A stretch of DNA of 64,000 bases from Actinoplanes campanulatus (GCF_014647795.1 NZ_BMPW01000012.1:186001-250000), one strand, 5' to 3'; shown: positions 17,976 to 27,120, numbered from the stretch's first letter. Notes: generated by a model from the sequence alone, not told the origin. Numbers and translations are program-made.

Positions 17976-19577
17976 GTGCCGATCAAAGTGGTGGTGGCTC
18001 CGCAGATCGACTTCTCGGGGCTGCGGCGGGAGCTGGGGTTGCCGGGTGAGTTCCCGGCGGCGGTGCTGTCCGAGGCCGAGGAGAGCGCGCGGGTCACGCC
18101 GCTGCCGGGGGTGGACCGGACCGGGGTGGAGTTCGTGACTCTCGATCCGGCCTCTTCCCGGGATCTCGATCAGGCGGTTCACCTGAGCCGGCGGGCCGGG
18201 GGCGGCTATCGGGTGCGGTATGCGATCGCCGATGTGGCGGCGTATGTGCGGCCCGGTGGGGTGCTGGAGGCGGAGAGCTGGGCTCGGGGGCAGACCGTCT
18301 ACCTGCCGGACGGGCGGATTCCGCTGCACCCGCCGGTGCTCAGCGAGGGGGCGGTGAGCCTGCTGCCGGACGGGGACCGGGCGGCCGTGCTCTGGACGAT
18401 CGATCTGGACGGCGACGGGGAGACGGTCGCGGTCGAGGTGGAACGGGCCCGGGTTCGCAGTCGCGCCAAACTGGACTATGTGACGGTGCAGCGGCAGATC
18501 GACGCGGGCACCGTGCCGGAGCCGCTGGCGCTGCTGCCGGAGATCGGCGCCCTGCTGGCCCGGCGGGCCGCTGAGCGGGGCGCGGTGAATCTGCCGCTGC
18601 CCTCGCAGGAGGTGGAGCGGGACGGCGACGGCTGGCGGCTGGTGCTGCGGGCGCCGCTGCCGGTCGAGGAGCACAACGCGCAGATCTCGCTGCTCACCGG
18701 TATGGCCGCGGCCCGGATCATGCTGGCCGGTGGGATCGGGCTGCTGCGTACCATGCCGGCGCCGAAACCGGAGGCCGTGCAGACGTTGCGGGCCGCCGCT
18801 GGGCCGCTCGGCGTGACGTGGGCGGCCGGCGCCTCGGTGGGTGAGGTCGTCGCGTCGGTGGACCCGTCCGGCCCGCGCGGGGCCGCCTTCCTGGACCAGG
18901 CCGCCGACCTGCTGCGCGGTGCCGCTTACACCGCCTTCGGCGCTGATGCGCCGTCGACACCCGGCAGCGGCACCGGCGCGCGGCCCGAGACCGGAGACGG
19001 TGGCGCCGGGCCTGGGCGGGGTGAGCCGGCGGAGGCCGGGAGCGGTGGGCCGCGGGGTGGCCGGGCTGGGCGGGCCGAGTCGGCGGAGGCCGGGAGCGGT
19101 CGGCCGCGGGGCGGCCGGGGCGGGGCGGGCGTGCCCGCGGAGACCGGGCACGGCGGGGTGGGTGCGCCGTATGCGCATGTCACGGCACCGCTGCGGCGGC
19201 TCGCGGATCGGTATGCCACGGAGATCTGTCTCGCGCTGCACGCCGGAAGAACCGTCCCGGACTGGGCGATGGAGGCTCTGACCCGGCTACCGAAGGCGAT
19301 GTCGTCCACGGACCGGGTCGCCTCGGCGGCCGACCGGGGCGCGATCGACCTGGCCGAGGCGGTTCTGCTGCAGGGCCGGGTCGGGGAGGTCTTCGAGGCG
19401 GCGGTGCTGGACCGGGACGAGCCGTCCGGCAAGCGCCCGGCCGGCGGCACGATCGCGCTGGACGATCCGGCCGTCCGGGCCAAGTGCCTGGGTGACCTGC
19501 CGCTCGGCAGCCGGATCGACGTCCGGCTCACCGCGGCCGACCCGGTGACCCGCACGGTCCGTTTCGAGCGCGCGTGA
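17976..19577 (+). CDS. RNB-domain exoribonuclease (RNase II/R family)
   Basis: 533 residues. The RNB catalytic core starts with VTLDPASSRDLDQAVHL, which supplies the clustered Asp residues for Mg2+, followed by YRVRYAIADVAAYV. The later core is PYAHVTAPLRRLADRY, where the conserved Arg/Tyr bind RNA. Such enzymes degrade RNA 3' to 5'. Cold-shock and S1 domains are not evident, so this is a short actinobacterial form. Between the core halves (about residues 325-385) lies a Gly/Arg/Glu-rich insertion made of two 18-residue repeats. GTG 17976 is the start; the ribosome site is weak (AGGAATGTC). Confidence 0.87.
   Translation: MPIKVVVAPQIDFSGLRRELGLPGEFPAAVLSEAEESARVTPLPGVDRTGVEFVTLDPASSRDLDQAVHLSRRAGGGYRVRYAIADVAAYVRPGGVLEAESWARGQTVYLPDGRIPLHPPVLSEGAVSLLPDGDRAAVLWTIDLDGDGETVAVEVERARVRSRAKLDYVTVQRQIDAGTVPEPLALLPEIGALLARRAAERGAVNLPLPSQEVERDGDGWRLVLRAPLPVEEHNAQISLLTGMAAARIMLAGGIGLLRTMPAPKPEAVQTLRAAAGPLGVTWAAGASVGEVVASVDPSGPRGAAFLDQAADLLRGAAYTAFGADAPSTPGSGTGARPETGDGGAGPGRGEPAEAGSGGPRGGRAGRAESAEAGSGRPRGGRGGAGVPAETGHGGVGAPYAHVTAPLRRLADRYATEICLALHAGRTVPDWAMEALTRLPKAMSSTDRVASAADRGAIDLAEAVLLQGRVGEVFEAAVLDRDEPSGKRPAGGTIALDDPAVRAKCLGDLPLGSRIDVRLTAADPVTRTVRFERA
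19023..19130 (+). repeat. Two 54-bp tandem repeats within the RNB gene
   Basis: Two adjacent 54-base units encode EPAEAGSGGPRGG... and ESAEAGSGRPRGG..., keeping the frame. They form a disordered loop inserted into the ribonuclease core. Confidence 0.85.
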
Positions 19578-19581
19578 CAGA

Positions 19582-19616
19582 ACGGGGCCCGCGGCGGAAA
19601 CGTGCGCGGACCCCGT
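19582..19616. terminator. Hairpin between convergent RNB and panB genes
   Basis: ACGGGGCCCGCG pairs with CGCGGACCCCGT with one mismatch around an 11-base loop; it can serve both strands. Confidence 0.65.
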
Positions 19617-19634
19617 ACCGGAAATGGGTTTGAT

Positions 19635-20465
19635 CTAGAAGGTGTGCTCCGCGGCCGGGAACTCGCCGCCGCGGACCTCGGCGGCGAATTGTCGCGTGGC
19701 CTCGGTGAGGGCGCCGGCCAGGTCGGCGTAGCGCTTGACGAAGCGCGGCGCCTTGCCGGTGCGGAGGCCGGCCATGTCCTGCCAGACCAGCACCTGGGCG
19801 TCGGTGTCGGGGCCGGCGCCGATGCCGACCGTGGGGATCGGCAGTTCCTTGGTGACCTGCTTGGCGACGTCGCCGGGGACCATCTCCAGGACCACGGCGA
19901 AGGCGCCCGCGTCGGCGACCGCGCGGGCGTCGGAGAGGACCTCGGCGCCCTCGTTCTCCCGGCCCTGGACGCGGTAGCCGCCGATGGCGTGCTCGCGTTG
20001 CGGGGTGAAGCCGATGTGCGCCATCACCGGGATGCCGGCGCCGGTGATCGCCTCGATCTGCGGGGCCATCCGCCGGCCGCCCTCGAGTTTGACGGCGTGG
20101 CAGCCGCCCTCCTTCATGAACCGGACGGCGGTGCGCAGGGCCTGGGTGGGGCCCTCCTCGTAGCTGCCGAACGGCAGGTCGCCGACGATCAGGGCGGTCT
20201 TGGTGGCCCGGACGACGGCGCGGACCAGCGGCAACAGTTCGTCGATGGTGACCGGGACGGTGGTCTCGTACCCGAAGACGTTGTTGGCCGCCGAGTCACC
20301 GACGAGCAGGACCGGTACGCCGGACTGGTCGAAGATCTGTGCGGTGTACATGTCGTAGGACGTGAGCATCGGCCAGCGATCGCCGCGGACCTTGGCGTTG
20401 AGCAGGTCGCGGGTGCGGACCCGGCGGGTGGGCGGGCCGCCGTACAGGGTCGGAATCTCCGACAT
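19635..20465 (-). CDS. panB: 3-methyl-2-oxobutanoate hydroxymethyltransferase
   Basis: 276 residues. PanB adds a hydroxymethyl group from methylene-tetrahydrofolate to 2-oxoisovalerate, the first committed step of pantothenate and CoA synthesis. Conserved segments are [29 protein letters not shown] (metal-binding Asp), [17 protein letters not shown] and the Glu-bearing [24 protein letters not shown] precedes the ATG. It lies 100 bases downstream of nadE on the same strand, so the two cofactor genes may share a transcript. Confidence 0.96.
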   Translation of the reverse strand: MSEIPTLYGGPPTRRVRTRDLLNAKVRGDRWPMLTSYDMYTAQIFDQSGVPVLLVGDSAANNVFGYETTVPVTIDELLPLVRAVVRATKTALIVGDLPFGSYEEGPTQALRTAVRFMKEGGCHAVKLEGGRRMAPQIEAITGAGIPVMAHIGFTPQREHAIGGYRVQGRENEGAEVLSDARAVADAGAFAVVLEMVPGDVAKQVTKELPIPTVGIGAGPDTDAQVLVWQDMAGLRTGKAPRFVKRYADLAGALTEATRQFAAEVRGGEFPAAEHTF

Positions 20466-20565
20466 CGTTCAACTCCTCCCTCGAGGCCGCGTGGATGCGG
20501 TCCCCGGGTCCGCACATCCTCGCACTTTCCATCCGACCACCCCAGCCCTCGCCCTTGAAAAGGAA

Positions 20566-22314
20566 CTAAAATCCTCGTCCCTCACGAAACAGGTTGGTGA
20601 TGGGGAGGCGACGATCACGGCCGAACGCCTTCCCGGAGATCTTGGTCCCCGGGGCGGACTGGCGCCGCTTGTACTCCGCGAGGTCGATCATGCGGAGCGT
20701 CCGGTCGACCAGGGCCGGGTCGTTGCCGGCCGCGATCAGCTCGTCGCGGCCCAGGTCGCGGTCCACGTACCCCTTGATGATCGGGTCGAGGATCTCGTAG
20801 TCGGGCAGCGAGTCGGAGTCCTTCTGGCCGGGGCGCAGCTCGGCGCTCGGCGCCTTGGTGATCGAGTTCTCCGGGATCGGGGGCGTGCCGGGCTGCGTGT
20901 TCCGCCATCGTGCGAGCTGCCACACCATGGTCTTCGGCACATCCTTGAGCGGATTGAACCCGCCGACCGAATCGCCGTAGAGGGTCGAGTAGCCGACCGC
21001 CAGCTCGCTCTTGTTCCCGGTGGTCAGGACCAGGTGGCCCTCCTGGTTGGAGAGCGCCATCAGGACCACGCCGCGGACCCGGGCCTGGAGGTTCTCCACA
21101 GCGAGGCCGGAGAGCGACATGTTCGCCAGGAAGCCGTCGACCATCGCCTGGATGGGCTCGGTGCGGTAGTCGAGGCCGGTGCGTTTGGCCAGGTCGGCGG
21201 CGTCGTCCCGGGAATGGTCCGACGAGTGGCCGCTGGGCAGTGAGACGCCGACCACCCGCTCCGGGCCGAGGGCGTCGACGGCGATGGCGGCGACCACCGC
21301 GGAGTCGATGCCGCCGGAGAGGCCGAGGATCACCGAGCGGAAGCGGTTCTTGTCCACGTAGTCGCGCAGGCCCAGGACCAGGGCGGACCAGATCTCGGCC
21401 GCGTCCTCGATCCGGTCGGCGACGCCGCCGCTGCGACGTTGGTGCGGAATGTCCGTCTTGAGGGCGATCTCCCGGCGGCCGATCCGCATCCCGTCGCCGT
21501 GCTCCGGGGCCGGCGGCCCATCGACCGCCCGCGGAAGGTCCAGGTCGTGGACCAACAGCTCCTCGACGAACTGACCGGTACGGGCGAGCAGCTCCCCCTC
21601 CGCGGACACGATCATCGAGTCGCCGTCGAAGACCAGCTCGTCCTGCCCGCCGACCATGTTCACGAACGCGACCGTGGCGCCCGCCTCGACGGCGCGCCGC
21701 CGGACCAGCGCGAGCCGGACGTCGTCCTTGTTCAGCTCGTACGGCGAGGCGTTGATGTTGACGACCAGCCCGACGCCGGCCCGTCGTGCCGCGGTGAACG
21801 GCCCGCCGGCCTGCCAGATGTCCTCGCAGACGGTGAGCGCCACGTCCACCCCGCCGAGCCGGACCACGGTGAGCGTGTCGCCGGGTTCGAAATACCGGTC
21901 CTCGTCGAAGACGCCGTAGTTGGGCAGGTGGTGCTTGTAGTAGGTGGCCACCACCTCGCCGCGGTGCAGCAGCGCGGACGCGTCCCGCCGGCCGGCGCCG
22001 GGCTCGGCGTCGGAGCTGATCGCGGCCGGGCCGTCGGCGTCCACGTAGCCGACCACGACGGCCACCTCGCCCAGCCCGTCGGCGGCGAGATCGGCGGCCA
22101 GCGATCGGAGCGCCCGCTGGGAGGCCTCCACGAAGGAGTTGCGGAAGACCAGATCTTCGATGGGGTAGCCGGTCAGCATCATCTCCGGGAACGCCACCAG
22201 GTGCGCGCCGGCGCCGGCCGCCTCCCGTGTCCAACGGCGCACGGCGGCCGCGTTTCCGGAGATGTCACCGACTGTCGAGTTCACCTGAGCGAGGGCGATG
22301 CGCAGCGTGGGCAT
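20566..22314 (-). CDS. nadE: Glutamine-dependent NAD+ synthetase
   Basis: 582 residues with two domains. The N-terminal nitrilase-type glutaminase has the triad Glu (AFPEMMLTGY), Lys (YYKHHLPNYG) and Cys (LTVCEDIW). The C-terminal ATP-pyrophosphatase domain carries the P-loop LGLSGGIDSAV and the late TTGNKSE motif. Ammonia from glutamine is channelled to nicotinate adenine dinucleotide to make NAD+. The length fits the shorter bacterial two-domain type rather than the ~680-residue mycobacterial form. The ATG at 22314 is divergent from glnA2. Confidence 0.96.
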   Translation of the reverse strand: MPTLRIALAQVNSTVGDISGNAAAVRRWTREAAGAGAHLVAFPEMMLTGYPIEDLVFRNSFVEASQRALRSLAADLAADGLGEVAVVVGYVDADGPAAISSDAEPGAGRRDASALLHRGEVVATYYKHHLPNYGVFDEDRYFEPGDTLTVVRLGGVDVALTVCEDIWQAGGPFTAARRAGVGLVVNINASPYELNKDDVRLALVRRRAVEAGATVAFVNMVGGQDELVFDGDSMIVSAEGELLARTGQFVEELLVHDLDLPRAVDGPPAPEHGDGMRIGRREIALKTDIPHQRRSGGVADRIEDAAEIWSALVLGLRDYVDKNRFRSVILGLSGGIDSAVVAAIAVDALGPERVVGVSLPSGHSSDHSRDDAADLAKRTGLDYRTEPIQAMVDGFLANMSLSGLAVENLQARVRGVVLMALSNQEGHLVLTTGNKSELAVGYSTLYGDSVGGFNPLKDVPKTMVWQLARWRNTQPGTPPIPENSITKAPSAELRPGQKDSDSLPDYEILDPIIKGYVDRDLGRDELIAAGNDPALVDRTLRMIDLAEYKRRQSAPGTKISGKAFGRDRRLPITNLFREGRGF

Positions 22315-22420
22315 GCCCTCATTCTTCCCTGGAGAACCGGGAATGGATCCTGACCCGGGCCGACGTCACAGGGGGCGCGCAGCGTAGTCTCACCTCGATA
22401 GGTAGACATCCGGACGAGGG

Positions 22421-23779
22421 GTGGCAGTGGACCGACAGCAGGAGTTCGTGCTTCGCACGCTCGAGGAGCGCGACATCCGTTTCGTCCGGCTCTGGTTCAC
22501 CGACGTCCTGGGCACGCTGAAGAGCGTCTCGGTGGCTCCGGCCGAGCTCGAGTCCGCCTTCGAGGAGGGCATCGGCATCGACGGCTCGGCGATCGAGGGC
22601 TTCGCCCGGGTCTACGAGTCCGACATGATCGCCATGCCGGACCCCACCACGTTCCAGGTCTTCCCGTTCGAGGGCGGCTCCAGCGGCGAGAGCGCCCGGA
22701 TGTTCTGCGACATCCTCATGCCGGACGGCAGCGCCGCCTGGGCCGACCCGCGCCACGTGCTGCGCCGCGCCCTGGCCAAGGCCGCCGAGAAGGGCTTCAC
22801 CTTCTACACCCACCCCGAGGTCGAGTTCTTCCTGATCCAGGACGGGGCGAACGACGGCTCGGTGCCGGTCCCGGTGGACAGCGGCGGCTACTTCGACCAC
22901 ACCACCCACGCGGTGGCCCGCGACTTCCGCCGCCAGGCCGTGCTGGCCCTGGAACGGATCGGCATCTCGGTCGAGTTCAGCCACCACGAGGTCGCGCCCG
23001 GCCAGCAGGAGATCGATCTGCGGTACGCGGACGCGCTCACCACGGCCGACAACATCATGACGTTCCGGCACGTGGTCAAGGAGGTGGCGCTGTCGCAGGG
23101 CGTCAAGGCCACCTTCATGCCGAAGCCGTACACCGATCAGCCCGGCTCCGGCATGCACACCCACCTGTCGCTGATGGAGGGCGAGCGCAACGCCTTCTTC
23201 GACAGCGAGGACCCGCAGCGGCTCTCCAAGACGGCACGCGCGTTCATCGCCGGTCTGCTGGTGCACGCCCGGGAGTACACGGCCATCACCAACCAGTGGG
23301 TGAACTCCTACAAGCGGCTCTTCCCGCTCCAGCTGCCGGACCGGATCACCGAGTCCCCGGCGTTCGTGAGCTGGGGCCACCTGAACCGGTCGGCGCTGGT
23401 CCGGGTGCCGGCGTTCGGCAAGCCCAGCTCGGCCCGGGTCGAGGTCCGGTCGATCGACTCCGCCGCGAACCCGTACCTGGCCTTCGCGGTCATGCTCGGC
23501 GCCGGCCTCAAGGGCATCGAGGAGGGTTACGAGCTGCCCCCCGGCGCCGAGGACGATGTCTGGTCGCTGTCGCCGGCCGAGCGCAAGGCCGCGGGCTACG
23601 ACGCCCTCCCGGAGAACCTGTCCGAGGCGATCGAGGTGATGGCCGGCTCCGAGCTGGTCGCCGAGGTGCTCGGCGAGCACGTCTTCGACTTCTTCCTCCG
23701 TAACAAGCGGGCCGAGTGGGAGCAGTTCCGCCGCGAGGTCACGCCGTACGAGCGGCAGCGGTACCTGGGCGCGCTCTGA
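22421..23779 (+). CDS. glnA2: Type I glutamine synthetase, GlnA2-like
   Basis: 452 residues. Active-site signatures are FFLIQDG following HPEVE, the HHEVAPGQQEID glutamate/ammonia segment, MPKPYTDQPGSGMHTH and NRSALVRVP. It lacks the adenylylation tyrosine: where GlnA1 has LYDLPPEE, this protein has DVWSLSPAE, so GlnE should not modify it. Mycobacterial and streptomycete GlnA2 are associated with low-level or polyamine-related amide synthesis; which reaction this one catalyses cannot be read from sequence alone. GTG 22421 or GTG 22427 could start; I use the first. A perfect hairpin follows. Confidence 0.93.
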   Translation: MAVDRQQEFVLRTLEERDIRFVRLWFTDVLGTLKSVSVAPAELESAFEEGIGIDGSAIEGFARVYESDMIAMPDPTTFQVFPFEGGSSGESARMFCDILMPDGSAAWADPRHVLRRALAKAAEKGFTFYTHPEVEFFLIQDGANDGSVPVPVDSGGYFDHTTHAVARDFRRQAVLALERIGISVEFSHHEVAPGQQEIDLRYADALTTADNIMTFRHVVKEVALSQGVKATFMPKPYTDQPGSGMHTHLSLMEGERNAFFDSEDPQRLSKTARAFIAGLLVHAREYTAITNQWVNSYKRLFPLQLPDRITESPAFVSWGHLNRSALVRVPAFGKPSSARVEVRSIDSAANPYLAFAVMLGAGLKGIEEGYELPPGAEDDVWSLSPAERKAAGYDALPENLSEAIEVMAGSELVAEVLGEHVFDFFLRNKRAEWEQFRREVTPYERQRYLGAL

Positions 23780-23791
23780 GCCTACGGAACG

Positions 23792-23829
23792 AGAGAAGGG
23801 CCGGGAGTGTGCGCTCCCGGCCCTTCTCT
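23792..23829 (+). terminator. Terminator of glnA2
   Basis: A perfect 16-bp stem, AGAGAAGGGCCGGGAG with its complement, around TGTGCG. It is followed by a second and third hairpin. Confidence 0.9.
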
Positions 23830-23836
23830 GTAGGCG

Positions 23837-23872
23837 CCAGACGGCGGCGGTGTCCGAGCCGCCGCCGTCTGG
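23837..23872. terminator. Second hairpin in the convergent region
   Basis: A perfect 14-bp stem, CCAGACGGCGGCGG with CCGCCGCCGTCTGG, and an 8-base loop, seven bases after the first terminator. Confidence 0.75.
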
Positions 23873-23930
23873 CTGGTGCAGCCGCCGGGCGCAGGGTGGG
23901 GGCGACCCATAACCGGCAACTGACCGATAA

Positions 23931-23977
23931 GGCACCCGGTGGACCGCCCGTTCCCCAGATCCGGTCCACCGGGTGCC
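23931..23977 (-). terminator. Terminator of the sigma-partner gene
   Basis: A perfect 16-bp stem, GGCACCCGGTGGACCG with its complement, around a 15-base loop, immediately after the minus-strand stop at 23981. Confidence 0.8.
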
Positions 23978-23980
23978 GGC

Positions 23981-24745
23981 TCATTCGCGGCGTGGCCCCA
24001 TGCCGCCGTGTGTCCTCGGCCGGTTCGGCGGCCTCCGGTCGCCGTCCCAGGTGGGGCGGGTGCTGACCGAACCGCTGGGGCGGGTGCTGACCGAACCGCT
24101 GGGGCGGGTGTTGACCGAACCGCTGGGGCGGATGCCGCAGAACCCCTCCACCCGGGCACGGTCCTTCTCGCCGGCCCGCCGGACCAGTTCGCGGAAGCGC
24201 TCGTCGTCCAGCGCGCGGCGGCGGTTCTCCCGGTCGTGGCGGGTGAACTCGCGGCAGAGGTCGGCGACCCGGTCCGGGCCGGCGCCCGGCGACCCGGACG
24301 ACCGGGGGCGGGCCGGCGCGGACGGTGTGGGCGACGCGGACGGTGTGGGCGACGTGGACGGCGACGGCTTCGGCTCGGGCGCCGCGCTCGGTGAGACGGA
24401 CGCCGCCGGTGCGCTGACCGGGCCGGGAAGGGTTCCGTTGTTCGCGGCCAGGGCGACCCCGCCGACCGTCGCGGTCGTCGCGAAGGCGGCCGCCGCCACC
24501 TTGACGGTGAGCAGCTTCGACAAGGCCGACCAGACGACCGGGAATCTGCGGGTGCGCCCGGCGGAGGACGCGGTGGCCGCCCGGAACGCCGCCACGGCGG
24601 CGGCCTCACCGGCCAGCTCCCGGGCGGTGGCGGGAGCCTTCGCGGCGGCCAGCACCCGGTCCAGGGGCAGCCCGGTCCGGTCGCCGCGCAGCAGGCTCTC
24701 CGCGGTCGTCCGGTCCATCGGGGTCCACTCCTCGTCGCTGGTCAT
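23981..24745 (-). CDS. Single-pass membrane protein, putative anti-sigma partner
   Basis: 254 residues, coupled to the upstream ECF sigma gene by an ATGA overlap. The cytoplasmic N-terminal ~80 residues are helical and would contact the sigma factor. One membrane helix follows (KVAAAAFATTATVGGVAL), then an Ala/Pro/Ser linker with PSPSTSPTPSASPTPS, and an outer domain with two cysteines (DLCREF, GFCGIR). The C-terminus carries three 8-residue repeats, RPSGSVST. The zinc-binding HxxxCxxC of classic anti-sigma factors is absent, so the role is inferred from position and topology. Confidence 0.7.
   Translation of the reverse strand: MTSDEEWTPMDRTTAESLLRGDRTGLPLDRVLAAAKAPATARELAGEAAAVAAFRAATASSAGRTRRFPVVWSALSKLLTVKVAAAAFATTATVGGVALAANNGTLPGPVSAPAASVSPSAAPEPKPSPSTSPTPSASPTPSAPARPRSSGSPGAGPDRVADLCREFTRHDRENRRRALDDERFRELVRRAGEKDRARVEGFCGIRPSGSVNTRPSGSVSTRPSGSVSTRPTWDGDRRPPNRPRTHGGMGPRRE
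24054..24125 (-). repeat. Three 24-bp tandem repeats
   Basis: Three almost identical 24-base units (GGGCGGGTGCTGACCGAACC...) encode the RPSGSVST/RPSGSVNT repeats at the C-terminus of the sigma-partner protein. Confidence 0.9.
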
Positions 24746-25377
24746 CTCATCTCCTTCAGCGCCGCGGCTGCCGAAGTCGTCACAGCGGGTTTCCAGGAGG
24801 GGGATCGGGGCGGCTCGGGTGGGTGCCGTGGGTCCCGCTGGGCGAGCTTGGCGGCGAGCTGGCGCAGCCCCCGGTACGCGGCGGTCCGGACCGCCCCGGC
24901 CCGGCGCCCGAGGATCCGGCCGGTGCTCGTGGCGTCCAGCCCGACGACCACCCGCAGCATCACCGCCTCGGCCATCTCCGGCGGCAGCGACGCGATCAGG
25001 GCCACCGCGTCCTCGGTGGTGACCAGCTCCAGGGCCCGGTCGGCGGTGTCGTCGCCGGCGCTCATCTCGGCCAGGAACTCGACTGGGACACCGACTTGCG
25101 GCCGGCGTCGCTGGGCGCGCAGCAGATCCATGGCCCGGTGCCGGGCGATCGTCGCGGTCCAGCCCCGGAACCCGTCCCAGTCGCCGGAGAACTTCCGCAG
25201 GTCCCTGGCGATCTGCAACCACGACTCGGAGGCGACGTCCTCGGCGTCGTCGCTGACCAGCACCCGGAGGTAGCGCACCAGCGCCGGTTGCTGGGCCCGG
25301 TAGAGCCGGCGGAACGCCTCCTCGTCCCCGGCCTGCGCCGCGGAGACGACGGCGTCGAGGTCCTCCGATGCCACCAT
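24742..25377 (-). CDS. ECF sigma-70 family RNA polymerase sigma factor
   Basis: 211 residues. Region 2 begins with AAQAGDEEAFRRLYRAQQPALVRYLRVL and includes the -10-binding DVASESWLQIARDLRKF. Region 4 is SLPPEMAEAVMLRVVVGLDATSTGRILGRRAGAVRTAAYRG, a typical -35-recognising helix-turn-helix. ATG 25377 is preceded by GGAGGTCTTTGG and is preferred to upstream in-frame codons. The gene directly downstream encodes its probable membrane-bound regulator. Target promoters are unknown. Confidence 0.92.
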   Translation of the reverse strand: MVASEDLDAVVSAAQAGDEEAFRRLYRAQQPALVRYLRVLVSDDAEDVASESWLQIARDLRKFSGDWDGFRGWTATIARHRAMDLLRAQRRRPQVGVPVEFLAEMSAGDDTADRALELVTTEDAVALIASLPPEMAEAVMLRVVVGLDATSTGRILGRRAGAVRTAAYRGLRQLAAKLAQRDPRHPPEPPRSPSWKPAVTTSAAAALKEMR

Positions 25378-25544
25378 CCAAAGACCTCCGAGCCTCTCGT
25401 CGGCCACACCCCGGCATGCGGCCTCCTCTGGTACAGCGCCTCCTGACCGAAAAACGTCACCACCATGATCGATACGGCCGATCGACGTGGTAGATCGGCT
25501 CCGATACGGTCTGGGTCGACGATTTCGGGACAAGGGAGTTTGCC

Positions 25545-25970
25545 GTGCTGGAGGAACTGCTCGAGGGCGCCGGGCGCAGCATAGTGTTCGGGCTGATCGG
25601 CATCGGGTTGATGGCGGTCGGGTTCGTTTTGATCGATGTGCTCACGCCGGGCAAGCTGCGCGACCTGATCTGGGTGGAGAAGAACCCGAACGCCGCGCTG
25701 CTGCTGGCCTCGAATCAGCTCGGCATCGCCGCCATCGTCTTCACCTCGATCTTCACCACGTGGGACTCGTTCGGTGAAGGGCTGGCCTCGACCGCGCTGT
25801 TCGGCCTGGTCGGCATCGGCATCATGGGCCTGGCCTTCCTGGTGCTGGACTGGCTGACCCCGGGCAAGCTGGGCGAGGTCATCTGCACCCAGGAGAAGCA
25901 CCCGGGGGCACTGGTCAGCGCCGCGTCGCACTTCGGCGCCGCGCTTATCGTCTGCGCCTGCATCGCTTGA
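25545..25970 (+). CDS. DUF350 membrane protein
   Basis: 141 residues with four predicted helices in two similar halves. Each half carries a related motif, LIDVLTPGKLRDLIW and LVLDWLTPGKLGEVIC, indicating an internal duplication, as in other DUF350 proteins. Function unknown. Starts at GTG 25545 with AAGGGAG upstream, divergent from the sigma factor; its stop lies one base from the end of the convergent ltrA-like gene. Confidence 0.88.
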   Translation: MLEELLEGAGRSIVFGLIGIGLMAVGFVLIDVLTPGKLRDLIWVEKNPNAALLLASNQLGIAAIVFTSIFTTWDSFGEGLASTALFGLVGIGIMGLAFLVLDWLTPGKLGEVICTQEKHPGALVSAASHFGAALIVCACIA

Positions 25971-25971
25971 T

Positions 25972-27120
25972 CTAGCCCGCGTTACGGCCGAAGTCACCGA
26001 TGGCTTCGGCCATGCCCAGACGACGGATCCGGGGCAGATCCTCCGCGATCGCCCCGGCGGCCATGATCAGTGGGATCGCGGCCAGCTGCGCCACCGCGAC
26101 CAGATGGCCGAGCGGTGTCACCGCGAGCACCAGCGCGGCCCCGGCCACCCGGTGCCACACCCCGGAGAGCCGCAGCAGCCGCAGGAAGGCGGCGTGCCCC
26201 AGCAGATAGAGGGCCACGCCGCCGCTCAGCGCGAAGGCCGGCCCCCAGTGCAACGGCTCGAACGCGTGCCCCACCGTCTTCTTGACGCCCACCGCCGTGA
26301 CCACGATGCCGAGCAGCATCGGCACGTGCCCGTAGCCCCAGGCGTTCAGTGCCAGCCGGGCCCGGCGCAGCGGGTCGGACATGCCGGCCAGCACGTGCTC
26401 GGCCCGCTTGTCGTCGCCCGCGAAGTAGCACCACCACAGGTAGTAGGCGATGCCCAGGCCGAGAACGGCGACCAGGATCGCGCCGCCGTCCAGGTGCACC
26501 TCCCGGAAGCCCAGCCCGATCGCGATGATCGACTCACCGATCGCGATGATCATGACGAGGCTGTGCCGTTCGGCGAAGTGGCCCGCGGAGATCGAGTGCA
26601 TCTCGGCCGGGTGCACGTAACCCGCGGTGATCTGCACCAGCGGCGCGGCGATCCAGCACAGGTGCCGCCACGGCTCCGGCAGCAGGCCGCCGGCCAGCAC
26701 CAGGGCGGCGGCCAGCAGGTTGAGCGGGCCGAGAGTGCGCATCATCCGGACCGCCGCCGGGCCCGCGTGCAGGAACAGCACCGAGTGGACGACGTTCACC
26801 AGCAGGTAGCTGACGCCGAAGATCCAGCCGTACGCCCCGAACGCCTCCGGGATGGCCAGCGCCATCACCAGGAACCCGGCCATCCCGGCGAGCAGCAGGG
26901 TGCGCCGGGTGGTGGTCGGCGCCACCGCGTTGGTGAGCCAGGCGTATCCCGAGTACATCCACCAGACGACGGCCAGGATCAGCGTGGCGTCGATCAGGCC
27001 GCGCGGCGACAGATCGTGGGCGAGCGCGTCGGCGAGCTGGGTGACGGTGAAGACGAAGACCAGATCGAAGAACAGCTCCAGTGTGGACACCCGGATGCCG
27101 GCGGACTCGCTCGTCGTCAT
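25972..27120 (-). CDS. Low-temperature-requirement A (LtrA) family membrane protein
   Basis: 382 residues, about ten membrane helices. The N-terminal VSTLELFFDLVFVFTVTQLA is the family hallmark. The middle contains HFAERHSLVMIIAIGESI, with the conserved His/Glu of the family. LtrA was named for cold growth in Listeria; the molecular function is unknown. It is divergent from the WYL regulator starting 57 bases away, which might control it. Confidence 0.92.
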   Translation of the reverse strand: MTTSESAGIRVSTLELFFDLVFVFTVTQLADALAHDLSPRGLIDATLILAVVWWMYSGYAWLTNAVAPTTTRRTLLLAGMAGFLVMALAIPEAFGAYGWIFGVSYLLVNVVHSVLFLHAGPAAVRMMRTLGPLNLLAAALVLAGGLLPEPWRHLCWIAAPLVQITAGYVHPAEMHSISAGHFAERHSLVMIIAIGESIIAIGLGFREVHLDGGAILVAVLGLGIAYYLWWCYFAGDDKRAEHVLAGMSDPLRRARLALNAWGYGHVPMLLGIVVTAVGVKKTVGHAFEPLHWGPAFALSGGVALYLLGHAAFLRLLRLSGVWHRVAGAALVLAVTPLGHLVAVAQLAAIPLIMAAGAIAEDLPRIRRLGMAEAIGDFGRNAG

